From the NCBI RefSeq assembly GCF_030272615.1, contig NC_081413.1:448736538-448800537 (forward strand): DNA of 64,000 nucleotides. Direction: 5' to 3'. The stretch's first letter is position 1. Every line of letters starts with the position of its first letter. Positions 57,861-64,000 of the stretch are shown one piece after another. The translations under genes were made by a program, and so were the position numbers. The DNA is from Cryptomeria japonica. Its lineage: Eukaryota; Streptophyta; Pinopsida; Cupressales; Cupressaceae. The notes below the pieces were generated by a model. It ran no database searches. It was given only the letters and a program-made list of their open reading frames with translations, and was not told the DNA's origin.

Positions 57861-60800
57861 TGTGAGGCCCTACCCCAACCCATCCTATCTCTTCAGTTAT
57901 TTTCATTTTGGAACTATTTTGGATACTAGTTTGGACACACTATGGATATAGAACTTTTCATGATTCCGCGATTTTGGTAACATTGATATATGTGGATGCT
58001 TCATTTCTATGCCTTGTGGATTATAGAATATTATATGATTCTAGATTAGGGTAATGTTGTGATGATGCAGGTTATTATCTGAATTTCAGGATTTGATATA
58101 ATGTTTGGAAAATGTTTGCATATATTGTAGATGGATCAAATTTTGACGATTATGAGGAAATTGCTTTGAATTGTGACAAATTATATTTCATAATGTCAAG
58201 TCTTTGTAGAATGAATGTATTGTATTCTGATTTTGTGATTTTATATATTATATGAGGCTATTTGGGAAGTACTAATGTTTAAATTGAGATGTGCAGGAAA
58301 ATATCCATGTGACCATGGAAATATTAGGGAGAATCAAGCCTAGGCCAATGTGTGTTAGTAAAACCAGGGGTTGTCTATTTGGAGAGACAACACCCCGTAT
58401 GTACTGTATTTTATTCGTAAATGTAAAATGTTGCATGAGTGTAATTTGTATTTATTTGATTGATTAAATTGTTAAAGGGACAATTGCCATGGGGTTATTG
58501 TGATGTGGAATTATTTTGTAGTGTCACTTGACACCTATGTAGTATGTTGTGTTGGCAATTGTCATGTCACCTTTTTGAAAGTTTTATTTTTGTTAATGGT
58601 TATATCCCCTAATTATCCTTGAAGGAACCAAGAAATCTAGGTTAGAGAGCCACAAGGAAGGTCAACTTAGAGTTGACCCGTAGGTTAACTTCAGGTGGAC
58701 TTTCTGAAGGTCAAATCAACTCCTAGAGTCAATTTTAGAGCTTTTCTATTAGGCCTCATGGGGTACCTATGGGTGAAGGCCAAAATTGGCCATGTGTCTT
58801 TCCCTTAGGACTTGTTTAACCACCCAAAAAAGTGGTTTTCCCAAGATGGACGAATTCCATCTATAGGAGTGCCATCCTTGGAAGGAGAACCTTCTTGGAG
58901 ATAGTAATCCCTCTTCCCCATTCCATTTCCCTTCTCTAGGCACCTAGGTTAGGGAGTGTGTAAGACCTAGGGAAGACCAACCCAATGGGAGATCACTCAC
59001 TCTATCCAAGAGGTTGGAAGGAGTGAGAGAGGCCTTCTTAGGCTAAGAATGGAAGCTTAGTGAGCTAATCACCCACTCTCCATTCTTGGAGATTTTTTTG
59101 GGAAAACTTGGGAAAATAAAAGAGAAAACCATTTTTAGGAATTAGAGGAATTTTGGGGGCCAAGGATTGCAGAAAGTTGTGTGGATTGGGCAGCTCATCT
59201 CCAACTAAGTTTAGCATACCTATTGGCAGAATAAGGTTGGTTGTAATCTCCTCTTGGTTTTGTTGTTTATGTTAGTTATGTTGTTTTGTCAAGGAAAGAA
59301 ATGCTTGTAAAGAAAGTATGTATGTAAATTGTTGTTGAAGAAAATAATGTGTAGTTTCATTTCTATGTTTTTCTGTTTTGTGTTCTTGTTTTGGGAGTGT
59401 CCAAGATTTTCTACTCTTGGGAGAGTAGGATGATCTTGGGGTGGAAGAAGCATGACAGCCTTGGGTGAGAGGCTCTCCTTAAGGAGAGTGATCTCAAGGG
59501 TGTCCTTTGTGACCCTTGCTGCATAGCCTTGTGTATGCATTTGGGGGTCATAAGGGGAGAGAAATGGCTTTGAGCCTTTGGGGGGGCATAAGGTGGTTGG
59601 GATGAATTCTGTTGAGTATTTTGTGTTGCCATGAGGTGGCTTGTGTTATATTTTTGGCTGCAGTCTCCCCAACGGTACTTGGTCCACTTCCACCCATAGA
59701 TTGATCTCCACAAATGTGGTGATAGTGTAGCTTGGGATGGGAAAGTGTATGTGTTGTGTGTTTGCCCTATTGTTATGTTGTATTGCTTGGTTGTAACCCG
59801 TCTAGGTCTTGATTCTCCTAGCTCGGGGGTGGCTTCTGGTAAGCCTAGGCTGGGAGGTGAGCATCCCATGGTCATAGTCCTAAAACTTTACTTGCAGGTG
59901 GCTTGGGGAAAAGGACTAGGAGTTGCAGATTTTGTGTTGCAGACTTCTATTTCAGATTTCTGATTTTTATTTAAATGCAGAAAAGAAGAAAGAAATGTAA
60001 CCTTATGATTTGTAGCAAAAAGAAAAAAAGGAAGAGAAAGTGCAGATGTAAATATAGGACTTAAAATGATTCTGTTTCTGTTTAAATAAATGTAATTAAT
60101 ATTTTCTGTGTAAAAGATTAGAGAAAAAAAAAGGGACTGTTAGACTATTTACCCATTTTCGTATTTGGGTTATTGTAACTATCATTCTGGAAAAACAATG
60201 TAAATGTGACTTTTATTATATTTGATGACTATTGTGTTTGTTGTAGTCTACATTTAAATCTGGTTTGTAACATGTTATTTACTGCAATATTAAAGAAGAG
60301 AAAACAAAAAAAAAGGATGCATTAGGAGTTCTTATTCAATATTTACTAGTTTTATTTACTGCAAATGTTAAAGAAAGAAAAAAAAAGAAGAAATGCAGTA
60401 GGGTTATTATTTACTTGCTTAGTTTTATATTCTGTTATTTTATGTCTATTAGAAAGAAAGGAGAACCAGTATTGCTTTATTGCTGTAGAAAGTTTAAATA
60501 AAAGAAAGAAATAAATAGATCTATTCTAAATGCTGTTAGAAGACTAAAAACGGAATGTAGATGGTTAAAAACCTCAGATCAATATAAGGGTTTTTAACCC
60601 TATTACTTCAACATTTAGTCATATATATCTCTATATGTATATAGGTATATATATTGAAAATATATACCTATATAGATATAGAATATATATATGTATAAGC
60701 TCCCTGTATGTGCATACCCCTGTAACAACAGAATAAAGGATGCATTTTGGACTTGTGCATCTCTGTTTCAAACATATAAAAGAATTGCAGAATAAACTTC

Positions 60801-60850
<50 letters not shown>

Positions 60851-60958
60851 GCATCTGAAAAACATACCCTGTAGATGTCTGTAGAACAAAACCAACAAAG
60901 ACATTTATGTTATGATCTGATCATAACAATGGATATATGTGTATTTAAACATATATAT

Positions 60959-60990
<32 letters not shown>

Positions 60991-61606
60991 TCGATATATT
61001 CAAAAAAAATCACATCTTATAACATGTTTTTGTCAACCCACGAATATATTTAAATGAATAACAAAAAAAAATCTTGTAATAACATTGTTGGCCGAACCAC
61101 TGTGTAAACACAGTGGACGGCTCTCGGGCCACGCCACTGTGTTTACCCACAGTGGACGGCACGGCAAGGCCGAGCCACTGTGTGTAAACACAGTGGGCGG
61201 TGCTTGGGCCGCGCCACTGTGCTTACCCACAGTGGACGGCACAGAGGGTGCCGCCACTGTGTGTAAGCACAGTGGACGGTCTGCGGCCGCCACTCTGCTT
61301 ATACATAGTGGACGGCACTGCCGTCACTGTGTATAAACACAGTGGCGACCGGGAGAGCCCCGCGCCGCCTCCTCCCCTCATTTCCCCCTCTACGAAACCC
61401 TCCGCCGTGCCCTAGCTCTGCCGTACCTGCGATCTCCAAACCAAAAACAACAAAGGGGGACAAACAATAAAATAAAGGGGTTTAATAAACCCTAACCCAT
61501 TTCGGGTTAGGGTATGAAATGATGAATAAAATAAAATAAGAGTAATATATATAAAAAATGCAACCCTAACCCAATTTCGGGTTAGGGTTAGCATTTTAAT
61601 AATAAT

Positions 61607-61648
<42 letters not shown>

Positions 61649-62586
61649 GGAGATTTAGATTGGTGTATTATAATTTGATTTTTAATTTATAATGAGGGTT
61701 AGTAAATAAGAATTTATACTGTGATTTTATATATATATAAAGAATTTTAAATTGGGATTTTAAAGTTAGATTTTAGTATATAATTTGGGGTTAAGTTTAT
61801 AATTGAAATATTATGGAAATTTAAACCCTGATTTTAATAATTGAATTATTATGGGATTTTAGACTTTTGATTTTAATATATATAAATATGGGGTTAATTT
61901 AATAATTGAACAATTATAAGTTCCCATTCCGTAGAAATTTTAAATTTCAATTAATTCAAGGGGGTTAATAATATAGGACTATTATAGTTGGATAAACTAT
62001 ACGTTTAATCCAGCAATATATTTAATTAAGCAATGGACTTACCCCCCCCATGTAATTGGACGATAGGAAAATTTGAAAGAAGGAATTTGTAAATTTAGGA
62101 ACCTTAAGCCCTTGAGATCGATTTTTGGTCGGATTGAAAATTATTTGACAAAATCAAGGGGTTTAGGGAAGATCAGAATTGGCCTTAGCTCATTGTCGGT
62201 TTTAGTGGGCAAATGACATTGTAGTAATTCGAAACCCTCATCGGGTGGATGTGTATAATAAATTTTATAAAAGTATCAAATAATCATTAGCAATATCATT
62301 ATATGACCTGGAATGATTTAATACGTCTAGATAGCCAATTTTCCCTTGATTTAATTAGCGACAGCTTGTCTTAGGTAATTGAGCTAGCTGACTAAATCCT
62401 TGAGGCTAATTAATCCCCTCCCAACAAGTCGCTCACTCGAGTTGGTTAATTTCTCCAACCTTGGAAGTAAATATAGTTACATCATGGATAAAACAAAACT
62501 TTAATATTAGGATTTATAGCGAGTTCATGACGTCAAAAAAAAAAATTTGTTGTTCCATTTTTGTGCCCTAAAGTTTGGGCACGACA
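57861..62586 (+). repeat. E10 right (3') LTR
   Basis: 4726 bp, colinear with the left LTR. The hairpin array is at 61097 to about 61345; its first loop is two bases shorter and its sixth hairpin has two stem mutations. Telomere-motif inverted repeats are at about 61490-61589. The same antisense 154-codon frame occurs at 59411-59875. Confidence 0.97.
61097..61345 (+). repeat. Hairpin array in E10 right LTR
   Basis: Same seven units as 51441-51691. Unit 1 is CCACTGTG-taaa-CACAGTGG. Unit 6 reads CCACTCTG...CATAGTGG, with one change in each arm at non-pairing positions, so its stem is broken twice. Confidence 0.9.
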
Positions 62587-64000
62587 GTCTGGCCCTTTTG
62601 CCATAAACCAATTCAAATGGAGATTTTCCTGTAGATTTCTTCATAGTTATCCTATCTGCCCACAGTGCAAGATTCAACTTTGAATCCCATGCTTTTTTGT
62701 TCTGTCCCAACATCTTTTTAATGATCTTTAGGATAATCTTGTTGCTAGATTCAGCTTGTCCATTCCCTTGAGGGTGGTAGGGAGAAGAATGTGATATCTT
62801 AATGCCATATTCTCCACAAAAAGTGTTGAATTCTTCTGATCTAAAGGACATGCCATTGTCTGAGATGATCCTTGCAGGGACACTGAATCTAGAAATAATG
62901 TTCTCCATTAAGAATTTTATCACCACTTTGCTAGTGGCCTACGTGGTGGGTATTGCCTCCACCCATTTGGTAAAATAGTCTGTAGCGACCAATATCCATC
63001 TATGTCCTCCACTGGATTTTTCTGATATTTCCCCTATAAAGTCTATTCCCCATTGTTGAAATGGTTCCTCAGCCAACATTGGTCTCAATGGGAGTGATCC
63101 TTGATACTTTGTTTTATTTGAAAACTTCTGACAAGCTTCACACTTTCTGACATATCTATAAGAATCATTGAAGACACATGGCCAATAATATCCAGCTCTC
63201 AATATTTTATGTGCTGTAGTCTTAGCCGAGAAATGACCACCACAAACCCCATCATGCATTTCATGAAGAACTTTGTTTGCCTGGTAGTTGTCTAGACATA
63301 ATAACAATATCCCATCTCTATTTTTCCAATATAAGTCCCCATTGATAATTACATATCTTGCTGATTTTAGCTTCAAAGCTCTCTTCTGATTATCGGTCAT
63401 ACCATCTGGGCATTTCAAGTGCTTAAGGTAATACATGATATCAGTGTACCATGCTGTTCTCTCAATACTGAAGTTAGCTTCTTCCCATCCAACCTGATTC
63501 ACACCAGATTCCTCAATTTCAGTTCCTGTCATGAGTTTGGCCAACCCTTGTCCTTTGATAACCTATGAAATTTTGAGCTCAATGTTAAATTCTTGTATCT
63601 GATTGATCCATTTGCATCTTTTGCCCGTGACCTCAGTCTGTCTGAAGATATCTTTTACTGCTGCATTGGGGACATAAGCTATAACTTCAGCCCCTACCAA
63701 GTATGGTCTAAATTGTTTCACTGTTTTGACCAAAGCATAGGCTTGCTTTTCATTCAATTCATATTTTACTTCTGAAGGGCTCAAAGACTTGCTAAAGTAT
63801 GCAATGGGCTGTTCATACCCCTCTGAATTCTTCTGTAACAACACTGCTGCTATAGTGTGACAAGAGGCGAATAAGAATATTATAAAAGGTTTACCAAAAT
63901 CTGGGGAAATTAATACTGGTGCCTCAGAAATTGCCCTTTTGATTGCCACAAAGGAATCCATTGCTTCTTCGGTCCAATCTATCTGGGCCTCTTTTTTTAA
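62587..64000 (-). pseudogene. E9 pol: RNase H, integrase zinc domain and core
   Basis: Open from the window edge through KRAISEAPVLISPDFGKPFI, AVLLQKNSEGYEQPIAYFSK and ALVKTVKQFRPYLVGAEV (RNase H, 64000-63563), with a TAG at 63563-63565. The same frame continues to 62939 with the integrase HHCC domain (LHEMHDGVCGGHFSAKTTAH; RKCEACQKFS) and the first catalytic Asp (WGIDFIGEIS). After a second in-frame TAG (62939-62941) come the second Asp and the Glu (RIISDNGMSFRSEEF; QGNGQAESSNK). The frame reaches the E10 junction at 62587 in VYGKRAR and resumes at 48238. Apart from the two stops the reading frame is intact, so this element decayed only lightly. Confidence 0.9.

Larger units (their letters stand above)
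48239..62586 (+). mobile_element. E10: near-intact Ty3/gypsy chromovirus (Del/Tekay-like)
   Basis: LTRs 48239-52926 and 57861-62586, both TGTGAGGCCC...GGGCACGACA, flanked by identical GTCTG (48234-48238 and 62587-62591). Primer site TGGTATCAGAGC (52930-52941), gag (53099-54409), pol (54410-57850) with a C-terminal chromodomain-like segment, and a polypurine tract (57851-57860). The 4.7-kb LTRs and domain order fit the Del/Tekay clade. The LTRs differ by roughly 15-20 substitutions by eye plus AT-repeat length changes, so the insertion is recent. Total length is 14,348 bp. Confidence 0.96.
42729..64000 (-). mobile_element. E9: Ty3/gypsy element with large extra ORF, split by E10, 5' end outside window
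   Basis: On the minus strand from the right edge: RNase H, integrase zinc-binding domain and core (64000-62587), E10 (62586-48239), integrase C-terminus (48238 to about 47841), a 1-kb spacer, an extra ORF (46787-43635) and the 3' LTR region starting at plus-strand 42729 (TGTTGGGTCTC). RT-before-IN with RNase H between is the gypsy order. Removing E10 with one copy of GTCTG restores a continuous integrase frame. The integrase sequence style suggests the non-chromodomain (Athila/Tat) branch, where extra ORFs are known; clade assignment is inference. Confidence 0.85.

Noticed and set aside
1-64000. Host genes, tRNA or rRNA genes between the elements
   Set aside because: Every stretch over 300 bp was assignable to an LTR, element interior or element remnant; no host protein family motif or tRNA-like fold was seen by eye.

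Overview
The window is plant nuclear repeat DNA: a stack of nested LTR retrotransposons with no recognisable host gene, tRNA, rRNA or organellar sequence. Ty1/copia, Ty3/gypsy chromovirus (Del/Tekay-like), gag-only and coding-free elements with very long LTRs inserted into one another point to a large, repeat-rich seed-plant genome. A gymnosperm would fit, but I cannot name a species.

Layout (E1-E10 are my own labels). E1 (1-2431, minus) is the 5' end of a gag-bearing element that runs off the left edge. E2 (2547-5794, plus) is a decayed copia pol with its 3' LTR. E3 (5795-7012, minus) is a gypsy protease-region fragment. E4 (copia, minus) starts with its 3' LTR at 7013 and ends in a 5' LTR fragment at 26535. 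It is split by E5 (10188-22106, plus), a coding-free element with LTRs of about 4 kb. E6 (copia, minus) sits in the 5' LTR of E4: its 3' LTR is 26536-27607 and its 5' LTR begins at 42584. E6 holds E7 (copia, plus, 29125-40049, 3'-truncated), and the 5' LTR of E7 holds E8 (29245-37102, minus), a gag-only (TR-GAG-like) element. The 5' LTR of E6 is itself broken at 42728/42729 by E9 (minus), a Ty3/gypsy element that runs past 64000. E9 carries a large additional ORF between pol and the 3' LTR. The integrase of E9 is split by E10 (48239-62586, plus), a near-intact young Del/Tekay-like chromovirus with 4.7 kb LTRs and a perfect 5-bp target duplication (GTCTG). The nesting is E3 > E4 > (E5) and E4 > E6 > E7 > E8, with E6 > E9 > E10.

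How the parts relate. E10 has all domains for autonomous transposition, but its single gag-pol frame contains two UAG codons. E5 shares LTR-terminus and primer-site style with E10 and could only move in trans. E8 encodes Gag plus a protease-like fold but no RT or IN, and would also need a helper. The most unusual content is (a) the roughly 1058-codon extra ORF of E9, not recognised as envelope; (b) a regular array of seven palindromic hairpins in the E10 LTR; (c) 27-bp and 30-bp GGACC...GGTCC palindromic modules shared by E1 and E8; and (d) a field of CGATGA/TCATCG motifs that switches orientation ahead of the E9 extra ORF.
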